Positions 1 through 8,494 of a stretch of DNA of 64,000 nucleotides are shown piece by piece; position 1 is the stretch's first letter, and each line of letters begins with the position of its first letter. A program made the translations under genes and the position numbers. The DNA is from Ruegeria spongiae (GTDB taxonomy: Bacteria > Pseudomonadota > Alphaproteobacteria > Rhodobacterales > Rhodobacteraceae): positions 1 through 64,000 of the forward strand of contig NZ_JAMFMB010000010.1 in assembly GCF_023502395.1 (NCBI RefSeq), in the 5' to 3' direction. The notes under the pieces are model-generated. The model was not told the origin of the DNA, did not search any database, and saw nothing but the letters and a program-made list of their open reading frames with translations.

Positions 1-414
1 GGCGACATTCGAGTCTTCTAAACCTCGTGACATCGGACAACTACATTGGCCACCGATAGACTATGGCTCACACAGCGTCAAAGCCGCCCACGTTCATGAT
101 TCGGATGTCTGATTTCAGAACACGCCCGGCGAGCTTACCGCCGCGGCGAGCGTCCGCTTTCGCCCGACCGGTATGCGTCATCATTGCGATGCGCCGATTG
201 CTACCGTTTGAGCGCCCGCCGCGAAATAGTGCGTCGTCCGCACAACTGACGTTGGCGCAATGTCACCGAGCGCCTTGACGCAGTTTCCGGTGCCCCATCC
301 TATTCAATGCATGACCATCTGCTGTTTCACGCTGCTTTTCTGCAAAACGTACAAAAAAACGCACAAAATTTAGCATGCGCCTTTGCTCGAAAAGTCATAA
401 GTTACTGATTTTAT
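1..414. other. Geneless stretch beside tRNA-Met
   Basis: I see no credible gene here. The only open frame of note (63-278, plus strand) has no recognisable domain, an arginine/proline-rich composition typical of a chance frame in GC-rich DNA, and no clear ribosome binding site. The right end (about 300-414) is distinctly A/T-rich and holds two A-rich direct repeats close to the 3' end of the tRNA. That arrangement resembles an integrase attachment region, but no integrase is present in the window. Confidence 0.5.
347..368. repeat. A-rich direct repeat pair near tRNA 3' end
   Basis: ACGTACAAAA (347-356) and ACGCACAAAA (359-368) are two near-identical 10-mers with a 12-base period. They lie about 50 bases from the 3' end of tRNA-Met. 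Short A-rich direct repeats next to a tRNA 3' end are typical of arm-type sites for tyrosine integrases. This reading is inference, because no integrase gene is visible. Confidence 0.35.
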
Positions 415-491
415 TGGTAGCGGAGGAGGGACTTGAACCCCCGACACGCGGATTATGATTCCGCTGCTCTAACCAACTGAGCTACTCCGCC
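415..491 (-). tRNA. tRNA-Met (CAT), elongator type
   Basis: The minus strand folds as a complete 77-nt tRNA with the 3' CCA encoded. The acceptor strands are GGCGGAG and CTCCGCT, with a G-U first pair. The D-arm carries GCTCAGTTGGTTAGAGC. The anticodon stem is GCGGA/TCCGC around the loop ATCATAA, which gives anticodon CAT (complement at 455-457). The T-arm contains GGTTCAAGTCC. The first pair and D-arm do not look like an initiator tRNA, and the 5' end differs from the usual GGGCC start of tRNA-Ile(CAT), so elongator Met is the best call. Confidence 0.93.
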
Positions 492-588
492 ACGGTGAGA
501 GGCGATGTAAGCGAGGCGCAGGAGAGGGTCAAGAGCGAAGTGGGACCGTTTGATGTGTTTTTTGCACCCGCGCAGGGCAAGCTTGGGT

Positions 589-1554
589 TTAGGTCCCCGT
601 CGCGCGCAGCGCCCAGCATTTGGCGGCGATTCGGCGGACGAATGCGGCGCAGTCTTTGGGGGCGGTGACCGGTATCATGTGGCCGCGATTGTCCAACTCT
701 TCATAGGCCAGGCCGAATTGCGTCATCGGGCGGCCCTGGGTGGCGGGGTCGAGGATTTGGTCGCCCACGGCATTCAGGACCGCGCCGGGAACCCTCAGCG
801 TGCCGTAGCGGGCTGCCTGTGCCTCAATACTGACGGCCGAGGCCTGCAGGTCGGTGCAGGCCCCCAGAAAGGTGCCAGGGCGCAAAGCCAACGCGCCACC
901 GCCGCGGGTCATGAAATCTTCGGGCGCGGCTTCGGGCGCGAAGACGAGGCGCAGATTGCGACGGCGGAGCATTTTGACCATCGGGGCGTAGAGGGTTTGC
1001 GCCAGAAAACCACGCAAGCGATTGCTGCTGATTTCGAGTGGTTTGAACACTTCGGGCACGGTGCCGATCGGGTGCGTCAGAGGGCAGAGCAGCGCCATGC
1101 CGGCGGTCTTGTCGGGCCGGTCCAGAGCCATCGCCAGCGACAGTGCCCCGCCAAGCGAGTGGCCGACCAGCACCGGGTTCTGCACGCCAAGACGGTCCAG
1201 AAACGCCCCGATCACCCCGGCCTGCGCCGCAAGCCCCTCGGTGCAGGCGTCGAACGGGGTGGAATAACCGCATCCGGGGCGATCCAGCGCAATCACGTGA
1301 TGATCGCGGGCCAGATCCTCCATCATGGCATAGGTGAAATGCTGCAGGTTGCCGGAAAGGCCGTGGATCAGCACCAGAGTCGGGGCGTCGCGCGACCCGG
1401 CCTCGACATAGTGAATTGCGCCGCCGGGCAGGTCCAGCCGCGTTCCGGACATGGGAACGGTGGACTTGGCTGCGCGGGCGATGGCGCGCGTCCACAGATG
1501 TGCCGCGCCCAGCAACAGCACGACAATAAGCAGCGTCAAGAGCAGGGTCGTCAT
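589..1554 (-). CDS. Alpha/beta hydrolase, membrane-anchored
   Basis: A 321-residue serine hydrolase of the alpha/beta fold. A hydrophobic segment (about residues 3-18) should anchor it in the inner membrane. The nucleophile elbow GHSLGG puts the catalytic serine at 133, an HG oxyanion motif lies near 64-65, and D265 and H292 (in NRGHM) complete the triad. It follows paaX by 81 bases on the same strand and probably shares its transcript. The substrate is unknown; an ester or thioester linked to phenylacetate metabolism is possible but unproven. I chose the ATG; an in-frame TTG five codons upstream is the alternative. Confidence 0.8.
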   Translation of the reverse strand: MTTLLLTLLIVVLLLGAAHLWTRAIARAAKSTVPMSGTRLDLPGGAIHYVEAGSRDAPTLVLIHGLSGNLQHFTYAMMEDLARDHHVIALDRPGCGYSTPFDACTEGLAAQAGVIGAFLDRLGVQNPVLVGHSLGGALSLAMALDRPDKTAGMALLCPLTHPIGTVPEVFKPLEISSNRLRGFLAQTLYAPMVKMLRRRNLRLVFAPEAAPEDFMTRGGGALALRPGTFLGACTDLQASAVSIEAQAARYGTLRVPGAVLNAVGDQILDPATQGRPMTQFGLAYEELDNRGHMIPVTAPKDCAAFVRRIAAKCWALRATGT

Positions 1555-1635
1555 GGGGTGGGTGTCCAATCGAAAGAGGGTGGTCCAAACCTATCGTGAT
1601 GCGGGCGCTTGTCCACGCGCTGATGGCTCCTGCCC

Positions 1636-2439
1636 TCAACCATTTTCGTTGATCTCGGCAACACTTGGTCGCGGCAGCGCGTTGAGCAGGCGAAAGACCT
1701 CTTGCCGGCAGGCCTGTTCGGGCCAGTCGACGGGCAGGAACACCGGGGGCAACACCGGATGCCGCAGGGCCACCCGGCGCCAGCGATGGATTACCAGCGT
1801 CCGCAGCGTGGCGATCTGGACCGCGCTCAGGATCTTTGCGCCGGGCTTGTCGGCATTGACCGCGCGCGCGCCGTCGCGCAGCGAGGCGCTGGCCTGCGCC
1901 AGCTCCTCGGGAAAAAGCCGCGACTTGAGCCATGGGGGAATGGCATGGGCCGTAGTGGTGAACCCGATCAGATCCTCGCAATCGTCGGGCAGGGGGCCGG
2001 GGCCAAGCGCTGCGTGACGTCCCAGCGCGATATAGTCTTCGGTCAGCAGCAACGTGTTGAGCGTGTCCGCAGCGCGACCATCCTCGGCGATCAGCAGGTG
2101 CCAATCCGGCACCGGTGCAGGGTCTTCATCATAGATGCGTGGCGTCACGGCGGCGGACTGGGCGCGGCCATACTCGGTCAGGAAATGCACCGATCCGCGT
2201 CCGATCCGGTCGCTGTCGATCCAGCCATCCTTGCGCAGCCGGTGCAGTGCGACGCGGATCGCCTCGGGCTTCAGCCCCATCGGCTGCAATATCGCGGTGA
2301 GCGCCGTGCCCGAGACACGGTCGCCCTTCTGTTGCGCCAGATCGCCGAACAGCGACACGATCACCGACCAAACCTTGAAGGCCTGAGGGTCGGCGAGGCG
2401 GGTAACGGCGCTGTCAAACCAGAGGTCAGGTTTCGTCAT
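1636..2439 (-). CDS. paaX: PaaX-family phenylacetate repressor
   Basis: A 267-residue regulator with the PaaX layout. The N-terminal winged helix starts with the SLFGD signature (about residues 29-33), a central domain follows, and the C-terminal PaaX_C region carries the HRWRR...LPPVFLPVDWP signature. In E. coli, PaaX represses paa operons and is released by phenylacetyl-CoA. Here it sits just downstream of paaZ, and a GATTCGCG core like the E. coli PaaX box occurs upstream of paaA. A separate TetR regulator is also present in the island, so control is probably dual. Confidence 0.9.
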   Translation of the reverse strand: MTKPDLWFDSAVTRLADPQAFKVWSVIVSLFGDLAQQKGDRVSGTALTAILQPMGLKPEAIRVALHRLRKDGWIDSDRIGRGSVHFLTEYGRAQSAAVTPRIYDEDPAPVPDWHLLIAEDGRAADTLNTLLLTEDYIALGRHAALGPGPLPDDCEDLIGFTTTAHAIPPWLKSRLFPEELAQASASLRDGARAVNADKPGAKILSAVQIATLRTLVIHRWRRVALRHPVLPPVFLPVDWPEQACRQEVFRLLNALPRPSVAEINENG

Positions 2440-2528
2440 TCCAGCAGTCTAGGATCTGGGCAATCCAAGCGCCATGTGAATTTGACCCTCGTGGTGGCCG
2501 GGACGGCGCCTTGGCCCGCCATGCCGGG

Positions 2529-4535
2529 CTAGCAGGCATTCATGGTCAGTAGCTCGTATGCGGCGACGGTCTCGTCCTTTTGATTGGTAAGGGTGACGTG
2601 CCAGCGCACTTCGCCATACTCCGCGTTGCGGCGGGTTTTCTGTTTCACACTCAGTCGCACCTTGATGCTGTCGCCCGCACTGACCGGTTGCATGAAGCGC
2701 AGGCTGTCGAGGCCGGTATTGGCCAGCACCGGGCCTTCGTCGGGGTGCACAAAAAGACCGGCGGCAAAGCTCAGCAGTAGGTAGCCATGGGCGACACGGC
2801 CCGGGAAGAACGGATTTCGCTTTGCCGCCGCGTCGTCCATATGGGCATAGAACGTGTCACCGGTGAATTGCGCAAAATGTTCGATGTCCTGCAGGGTGAC
2901 CTCGCGCGAAGCCGTGTGCAGCGTCTCGCCGATGTCGAGGTCGTCGAAGCGGCGGGTGAAAGGGTGGGCCGGGCCCGTGACCTCGGGCGCGCCGGGCATC
3001 CAGGTCTTTCCGATAGCCGACAGGATCTCGGGCGCGGCCTGAATGGCGGTGCGTTGCATATAGTGTTTCACACCGCGCACGCCGCCCAACTCTTCGCCGC
3101 CGCCCGCGCGGCCCGGCCCGCCATGCACCATATGCGGCAGCGGCGCGCCATGGCCGGTGCTGTCCTGCATCGACTGGCGGTTGTTGATATAAATGCGCCC
3201 GTTCCAGGCAGCACAGCCCTGCACCACATGGGTTGCCACCGCGGGATCATTGGTAATGAGCGAGGTCACCAGCGAGCCACCGCCGCGATTGGCCAGTTCC
3301 ACCGCGTGTTCGAGATCGCGATAGCCCATGATCGTCGAGACGGGGCCAAAGGCCTCGGTGTCGTGAACGCGCCCGGCGCGATCGGGGTCGGGGCAATGGA
3401 ACAGCAGGGGCGACAGAAAGGCGCCCACGTGCCCATTCGGGTCGCCAAAGACCCGGTCCGCCTCCTGCGCGATGAGATCAGCCTTGGCCAGAACATCCGC
3501 CTTTTGCGCGGTGGAAATCAGCGCACCCATATCCGTCGCCTCAAGCCGCGGATCGCCGATGGTTATGGCTGCGAGGCGCGCGGACAGGGCCTCGATCACC
3601 GTCCGGGTATGGGGTTCGGGCGCAAGGATGCGGCGGATGGCGGTGCATTTCTGGCCGGCCTTGGTCGTCATCTCGCGATGGGCCTCTGTGATGAAGAGGT
3701 CGAATTCCGGGCTGCCCGGCACCGCATCAGGTGCAAGGATCGAGGCGTTCAGGCTGTCCTGTTCGGCCACGAAACGCACCGCGTTCCGCATGATCGCCGG
3801 GGTCTGGCGCAGCTGCAGCGCGGTTGTGGCCGAACCGGTGAAGCTGACCACATCCTGCGCGCCGAGGTGGTCGAGCATGCCACCCAGCCCCCCAGAGACA
3901 AGTTGCAGCGCACCATCGGGCAGGATGCCGGTGTCGAGCATGATCCGGACGGCCTGTTCGGTGACATAGCAGCTGGCGGTGGCCGGTTTGACGATTGCGG
4001 GCACGCCCGCCAGCAAGGTTGGCGCGAGCTTTTCCAGCATGCCCCAGACCGGGAAGTTATAGGCGTTGATATGAATGGCGACACCCTGCAGCGGCGTGCA
4101 GATGTGCTGCCCAAGAAAGGTGCCGTTGCGGGAAAGCTGCTCGACCTCGCCATCCAGATAGACCTGCCCGTCCGGCATCTCGCGCCGCCCCTTAGAGGCG
4201 AAGACGAACATGGTGCCGATGCCACCATCAATGTCGAACTGGTGATCCTTCCGGGTGGCCCCGGTGTCGTAACTCAGGTCATAGAGCGCCTGTTTGTGGT
4301 CGCTCAGCGCCTGCGCCAGCGCTTTCAGCATCCGCGCGCGGTCGTGGAAGGTCAGCGCCCGCAGAGCGGGTCCGCCGATGTCACGCGCATAAGCCAGCAT
4401 GGCCTGCACATCCAGCGCGTCATTGCCGGCCTCGGCCAGGGGTTGCCCGGTGATCGCGGAGTCAATGCGACGCGCACCGCCACCCGGTGCGATCCAAGTG
4501 CCGGCGGCGTAGCTGGAGACTTGCATAAGTGTCAT
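2529..4535 (-). CDS. paaZ: PaaZ: oxepin-CoA hydrolase / semialdehyde dehydrogenase
   Basis: A 668-residue bifunctional enzyme that opens the oxepin-CoA ring and oxidises the resulting aldehyde to 3-oxo-5,6-didehydrosuberyl-CoA. Residues 1 to about 510 are an aldehyde dehydrogenase with E258 (VAEQDS) and catalytic C297 (GQKCTA). Residues from about 525 form a MaoC-like hydratase with D560 and H565 (DTFYAH). These line up with the known E. coli pairs E256/C295 and D561/H566, and the length matches the family. The start at MTLMQ follows an AAAGGG site; a longer frame upstream lacks family similarity. It lies downstream of a TRAP importer and upstream of paaX. Confidence 0.95.
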   Translation of the reverse strand: MTLMQVSSYAAGTWIAPGGGARRIDSAITGQPLAEAGNDALDVQAMLAYARDIGGPALRALTFHDRARMLKALAQALSDHKQALYDLSYDTGATRKDHQFDIDGGIGTMFVFASKGRREMPDGQVYLDGEVEQLSRNGTFLGQHICTPLQGVAIHINAYNFPVWGMLEKLAPTLLAGVPAIVKPATASCYVTEQAVRIMLDTGILPDGALQLVSGGLGGMLDHLGAQDVVSFTGSATTALQLRQTPAIMRNAVRFVAEQDSLNASILAPDAVPGSPEFDLFITEAHREMTTKAGQKCTAIRRILAPEPHTRTVIEALSARLAAITIGDPRLEATDMGALISTAQKADVLAKADLIAQEADRVFGDPNGHVGAFLSPLLFHCPDPDRAGRVHDTEAFGPVSTIMGYRDLEHAVELANRGGGSLVTSLITNDPAVATHVVQGCAAWNGRIYINNRQSMQDSTGHGAPLPHMVHGGPGRAGGGEELGGVRGVKHYMQRTAIQAAPEILSAIGKTWMPGAPEVTGPAHPFTRRFDDLDIGETLHTASREVTLQDIEHFAQFTGDTFYAHMDDAAAKRNPFFPGRVAHGYLLLSFAAGLFVHPDEGPVLANTGLDSLRFMQPVSAGDSIKVRLSVKQKTRRNAEYGEVRWHVTLTNQKDETVAAYELLTMNAC

Positions 4536-4587
4536 GGCAATGCCCTTTGTTTCAGTTCGATACACCTTGGCCAGACGGTTTGCCGCC

Positions 4588-5940
4588 CTAATGTCCCAGC
4601 GCGCCCATCTGCTGCGGCAGGTAGAGGACAATCACCGGCACCAGCACAATCAGCGCCAACCGGAAGATATCGGCGATCCAGAACGGGGTGACGCCGCGAA
4701 AGATCGTGCCGGTCGACACATCGCCCACCACACCTTTCAGGATGAACACGTTGAGGCCAACGGGCGGGGTGATCAGCGAAATCTCGGTCACCACAACCAC
4801 CACGATCCCGAACCAGATCGGATCGTAACCCAGCGAGGTGACCAGCGGGAAGAAGATCGGCACAGTCAGCAGCAGCATCGACAGCGATTCAAAGACGCAG
4901 CCCAGGATGATGTAGATGCCGAGGATCATCAGGATCACCACAAAAGGCGACACGTCATAGGCGGTGACCATGGCGATCAGTGCCTCGGGCAGACCGGCGA
5001 GGTTGATGAAGTTGGAAAATATCTGCGCGCCGATCAGCACCGAGAACAACGCAGCGGCGGTCAGGCAGGTCTCCTTCAGAACCTCGAAGGTCGAGGACAG
5101 CGTCAGCCCGCCCCGGAACAACGCGATCAGGAACGCCCCTGCCGCGCCCATGCCCGCCGCTTCGGTCGGGGAAAAGGTCAGGTTCAGCGGCTCGAAATCG
5201 AAGGCACCGTAGAGCCCGCCGATCACCAGAACGAACAGCAGCAGAACCGCCCAGACCGACCCGAGGGCGCGCAGCCGTTCTGCCCACCCCGCGCGTTCAC
5301 CCGCAGGACCTGAGGCAGGGTTGCGCCAGACGGTCCAGCGCACCGCGAAGAGGTAGAACAGGATACCCAGCATACCGGGGATGATCCCTGCCATGAAAAG
5401 CTTGCCGATCGAGGTTTCGGTGAGCAGCCCATAGATCACCAGGATGACCGAGGGCGGGATCAGGATGCCCAACGTGCCCCCCGCCGCGATGGACGCGGTG
5501 CTGAGTTCGTCCGAATAGCCATAACGCCGCATTTCCGGCATCGCGACCTTGGACATGGTGGCCGCCGTGGCCAGGGAAGAGCCGCAGATGGCCGAGAACC
5601 CGCCGCAGGCCGCAACGGTCGCCATGGCGATGCCACCGCGCATATGGCCCAGAAACGCGTTCGAGACCGCATAAAGTTCGCGCGCCATGCCGCCTTTGTT
5701 CACAAAAAGACCCATGAGGATGAACAGCGGCACAACCGACAACCCGTAATCCTGCGCGGTATCGGTGATCTGCCGCCCGACCATGGACATCGCCGCCTTG
5801 AGGCCGCGCTCGGAAAAGATCGAGCCGCCGCGCTCATAGGCAAAGCCCAGCGTGCCGATCAGGCCCATCGCAAAAACGATGGGCAGGCGCACCAGCACCA
5901 GTGCCAGAACCAGCGCAAATCCGATAAGAGCTGCCGTCAT
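4588..5940 (-). CDS. dctM: TRAP transporter large permease (DctM)
   Basis: A 450-residue protein of the DctM/TRAP-T family that couples solute uptake to a sodium or proton gradient. It is almost wholly hydrophobic, with about a dozen membrane segments. Typical stretches include the N-terminal RLPIVFAMGL, the CGSSLATAATMSKVAMPEM region and GTLGILIPPSVILVIYG. Its start overlaps the end of the small permease gene by 4 bases (ATGA), and paaZ begins 52 bases downstream. The location between paa genes suggests an aromatic acid such as phenylacetate as substrate; this is inference. Confidence 0.93.
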   Translation of the reverse strand: MTAALIGFALVLALVLVRLPIVFAMGLIGTLGFAYERGGSIFSERGLKAAMSMVGRQITDTAQDYGLSVVPLFILMGLFVNKGGMARELYAVSNAFLGHMRGGIAMATVAACGGFSAICGSSLATAATMSKVAMPEMRRYGYSDELSTASIAAGGTLGILIPPSVILVIYGLLTETSIGKLFMAGIIPGMLGILFYLFAVRWTVWRNPASGPAGERAGWAERLRALGSVWAVLLLFVLVIGGLYGAFDFEPLNLTFSPTEAAGMGAAGAFLIALFRGGLTLSSTFEVLKETCLTAAALFSVLIGAQIFSNFINLAGLPEALIAMVTAYDVSPFVVILMILGIYIILGCVFESLSMLLLTVPIFFPLVTSLGYDPIWFGIVVVVVTEISLITPPVGLNVFILKGVVGDVSTGTIFRGVTPFWIADIFRLALIVLVPVIVLYLPQQMGALGH

Positions 5941-6443
5941 TCTGCGCTGTTCCTTAATGCGGCGGGGCTGAAGACATGCATCAGGCCGACGATCACCATC
6001 GCAAGGGCAGTGATGGCCGTGGCCACGGCAATGAACCAGCCGATCAGATAGACCGGGATCGACAGGTATTCGGTGACATCGCCATAGCCACGCGCCCGCT
6101 CGGCCAGAATCCAGACCCGTTGTACCGGCCAGATCAGCATGATGCCGCTGGCCAGATAGATCAGCGCATCGCGTGCCCGGCTGAGCCGGTAGCGATGAAA
6201 GATCCCGTCTGTCAGGTCAACCGCGATATGCCCGTTGGTGACCGAGACGATCGGCAGCACCGAAAAGACCATGATGGCCATCAGGATGCGGGTCAGTTCG
6301 GTCGCCGCCTCGATCGGCGCGTTGAAGGCCGAGCGCAGGATAACGTCGCAAAAGGTCATCACCATCAGAATGAACAACGCACTGCAGGCCGTCATGACGG
6401 GGATGATGCTCAGCCTTCGCGCCAGTTGGATAAGGACGGACAT
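5937..6443 (-). CDS. dctQ: TRAP transporter small permease (DctQ)
   Basis: A 168-residue protein with four predicted membrane helices, the usual form of the small TRAP subunit. The FCDVILRSAFNAPIEAATELTR stretch around residues 31-52 is characteristic of DctQ. It follows the binding-protein gene after 58 bases that hold a strong GC hairpin, and it overlaps dctM by 4 bases, implying coupled translation. DctQ pairs with DctM in the inner membrane; its exact role is structural or docking. Confidence 0.92.
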   Translation of the reverse strand: MSVLIQLARRLSIIPVMTACSALFILMVMTFCDVILRSAFNAPIEAATELTRILMAIMVFSVLPIVSVTNGHIAVDLTDGIFHRYRLSRARDALIYLASGIMLIWPVQRVWILAERARGYGDVTEYLSIPVYLIGWFIAVATAITALAMVIVGLMHVFSPAALRNSAE

Positions 6444-6469
6444 GCGGGGACCTTGTTGCAGGGGCGGAC

Positions 6470-6489
6470 CCGGCGGGCTGGCCCGCCGG
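6470..6489 (-). other. GC hairpin between dctP and dctQ
   Basis: CCGGCGGGC (6470-6478) and GCCCGCCGG (6481-6489) form a near-perfect stem with a tiny loop in the gap between the binding-protein and small-permease genes. There is no U-tract, so this is more likely an mRNA-stabilising or attenuating hairpin than a full terminator. It would raise binding protein relative to permease. Confidence 0.6.
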
Positions 6490-6501
6490 ATCGCGGATCA
6501 T

Positions 6502-7524
6502 TCAGTTCCCCGAAAGGTCCGATTTGATCTGGTCATAGGCGGCATCGGCGTCCACGCCGGCCTCGGAAATCTCGGCCAGCACCTTGGTGCGGACCTCCTC
6601 GGCGATGGTCGCGAATCTGGCCTGGTCGTCGCTTGACGCCTCGTTGATCGCATTCCCGTCCGCCGCTTCGGTGGCGGCGCGGCCCTCGGCATCGATTTCA
6701 TCCCAGATCTTGCCGATCTCGCGGCTCAATGGCTCGCCAAAGACCTGATCGTCCAGTTTTTTCTGCAGGTCCTCGGGCAGGTCGGCAAAGCTGTCCTCGT
6801 TCATGATGAAGGCGAATGAGCCACGGTAAAGACCGCCGGGCATTTCATAAACGTTCTGTGCCACCTCGGTCAGCTTGAAGCCCTTGCGGGATTCCAGCGG
6901 CATCACAACGCCATCCGCCGCCTTTGATGCCAATGTCTCATAAACCTTCGGGGCAGGGACCTGAATGCCGGTCGCCCCCAGCGCCGATCCGACATCACCG
7001 CCGACGCCGCCGGGAATGCGTACTTTCATGCCGGAAATGTCGTCCAGCGAGGTAACGGATGCGTTGGAATGCAATTGCGCGGGGCCGTGGGTGTGCAGGG
7101 CGATCACCTTCACGCCGCGATGCTCGTCCGCCGCACGCAGAAAACTGTCATAGGCGCGCCAATAGGCGACCGAGGCGGCCTCGGCCGAGCCCTCGTAGCC
7201 GGGCAGTTCGATCAGTTTCGTGGTGACGAAACGGCCCGGCTGGTAGCCATGAAAGATGATCGAGGCATCCGCCGCGCCATCCATGATCAGGTCCATTTGC
7301 GCGGGCGGCGGGGCGATGCCCAGTTTCAACTCGGCGGTGACCTGGCCGTCGGTGGCCTCTTCGACCATCTCGACGAATTTGGGCCACATCTTGGCATTGA
7401 TGCCGTGGGTCGGCGGCGCCCAGCTTGAGATTGTCAGCGTATAGTCGGCCGCCAGCGCCACGGTGCCGGACAGGGCAAAGGCCGCTCCGGCAAGCAGCGT
7501 CGTCAGTTTTGTGAATTTGACCAT
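6502..7524 (-). CDS. dctP: TRAP solute-binding protein (DctP)
   Basis: A 340-residue periplasmic binding protein. An N-terminal signal peptide ends near residue 25 (SGTVALAA). The DctP fold is shown by YTLTISSWAPPTH and by GMKVRIPG, whose arginine normally binds the substrate carboxylate. A GGAGGAAACGAA site precedes the ATG. It is the first gene of a leftward run dctP-dctQ-dctM-paaZ-paaX-hydrolase, and its promoter region faces that of paaG. The substrate is probably a carboxylate; phenylacetate or a related aromatic acid is suggested only by context. Confidence 0.92.
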   Translation of the reverse strand: MVKFTKLTTLLAGAAFALSGTVALAADYTLTISSWAPPTHGINAKMWPKFVEMVEEATDGQVTAELKLGIAPPPAQMDLIMDGAADASIIFHGYQPGRFVTTKLIELPGYEGSAEAASVAYWRAYDSFLRAADEHRGVKVIALHTHGPAQLHSNASVTSLDDISGMKVRIPGGVGGDVGSALGATGIQVPAPKVYETLASKAADGVVMPLESRKGFKLTEVAQNVYEMPGGLYRGSFAFIMNEDSFADLPEDLQKKLDDQVFGEPLSREIGKIWDEIDAEGRAATEAADGNAINEASSDDQARFATIAEEVRTKVLAEISEAGVDADAAYDQIKSDLSGN

Positions 7525-7568
7525 TTCGTTTCCTCCCTCAGAAATTCGATCATCTGCGTTTTGCGGTA

Positions 7569-7588
7569 ATGGTTCATTTTGTAACCAT
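7569..7588. promoter_or_regulatory. ATGGTT-N8-AACCAT dyad in dctP/paaG intergenic region
   Basis: A perfect 6-bp inverted repeat with an 8-base spacer (7569-7574 and 7583-7588) lies between the divergent dctP and paaG genes. Its right half contains TTTTGTAAC, which recurs upstream of paaA at 15844-15852 (and as ATTGTAAC at 15814-15821). A shared element at two paa promoters fits a common regulator, possibly PaaX. Confidence 0.45.
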
Positions 7589-7648
7589 CAATACAGGGCC
7601 TCTACAGGTCTCGGCAAAAGGCGTGTTTCGTATGTTGATGAATTTATT

Positions 7649-7664
7649 GACCAACCGTTCGGTT
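7649..7664. promoter_or_regulatory. TetR-type operator candidate upstream of paaG
   Basis: GACCAACCGTTCGGTT contains the inverted repeat AACCG-N2-CGGTT, a typical TetR-family half-site arrangement. The half GACCAACCG recurs, inverted, upstream of paaA (15767-15780). It lies 42 bases before the paaG start, and a tetR gene is the last gene of the paaG operon, so autoregulation is plausible. Confidence 0.55.
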
Positions 7665-7706
7665 TATGCAAGAAGTTTGTTGAAATATTCGCAAAGCGGG
7701 CGGGAC

Positions 7707-8492
7707 ATGTCGGACACGATTCTTGCGCAAGATCATGGTGGATGGGTGGAAATCACCCTCAACCGCCCGGACAGGCTGAACAGCTTCACCGAAGAGATGC
7801 ACCTTGCCCTGCGCACCGCACTGGAGCGTGCGCGGCAGGACGGCGCGCGGGCGATCCTGCTAACCGGGGCAGGGCGCGGTTTCTGCGCGGGACAGGATCT
7901 GGGCGACCGCGATCCGGCAAAGATGGATGGCCCGCCCGATCTGGGCCACACGGTTCGAACCTTTTATGCGCCGCTTGTGCGGCTGATACGGTCGCTGGAA
8001 TTTCCTGTTGTCTGCGCCGTCAACGGTGTCGCGGCGGGGGCCGGGGCCAATCTGGCTCTGGCCTGCGACATTGTGCTGGCGGGCGAGAGCGCGCGCTTCA
8101 TCCAATCCTTCGCCAAGGTCGGGCTGATCCCGGATACCGGCGGCAGCTGGCATCTGCCGCGCCTGCTGGGCGAGGCGCGGGCCAAAGGGCTGGCACTGAC
8201 CGCCGAGCCGCTCTCTGCGCAGCGCGCCGAAGATTGGGGGCTGATCTGGAAGGCGCTGCCGGATGCTGAACTGATGCGCGAGGCGCGCGCATTGACCGCC
8301 CGTCTGGCGCAGGGACCGACGCTGGGCCTGGGGCTGACCAAGCAGGCCATTCACAGCGCTGCTACCAACAGCCTGACGGATCAGCTTGAACTGGAGGCTA
8401 TCGCCATGAAAACCTGCGGCGAGAGCGCCGATTATGCCGAGGGCGTATCGGCCTTTCTGCAAAAGCGCGCACCGGTCTTTAAGGGGCGCTGA
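7707..8492 (+). CDS. paaG: PaaG: ring-1,2-epoxyphenylacetyl-CoA isomerase
   Basis: A 261-residue crotonase-superfamily enzyme that converts ring-1,2-epoxyphenylacetyl-CoA to oxepin-CoA. The CoA and oxyanion-hole elements are AGRGFCAGQDL (residues 55-65) and NGVAAGAGANLAL (106-118). IPDTGGSWHLPRLLG holds the likely catalytic D143 and is the hallmark of PaaG rather than a generic enoyl-CoA hydratase. I chose the start MSDTILAQ, preceded by a GGGCGGG site; the frame continues upstream through the promoter region. It heads the operon paaG-paaI-paaK-tetR, with candidate operators directly in front. Confidence 0.93.
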   Translation: MSDTILAQDHGGWVEITLNRPDRLNSFTEEMHLALRTALERARQDGARAILLTGAGRGFCAGQDLGDRDPAKMDGPPDLGHTVRTFYAPLVRLIRSLEFPVVCAVNGVAAGAGANLALACDIVLAGESARFIQSFAKVGLIPDTGGSWHLPRLLGEARAKGLALTAEPLSAQRAEDWGLIWKALPDAELMREARALTARLAQGPTLGLGLTKQAIHSAATNSLTDQLELEAIAMKTCGESADYAEGVSAFLQKRAPVFKGR

Positions 8493-8494
8493 CC

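Noticed and set aside
63-278. 71-residue frame at the left edge
   Set aside because: No ribosome site, no domain, and unusual arginine/proline-rich content.
2787-4691. 634-residue open frame on the plus strand opposite paaZ
   Set aside because: It is a mirror of the paaZ coding sequence, with arginine/histidine/glycine-rich composition and no domain. paaZ itself has all catalytic residues.
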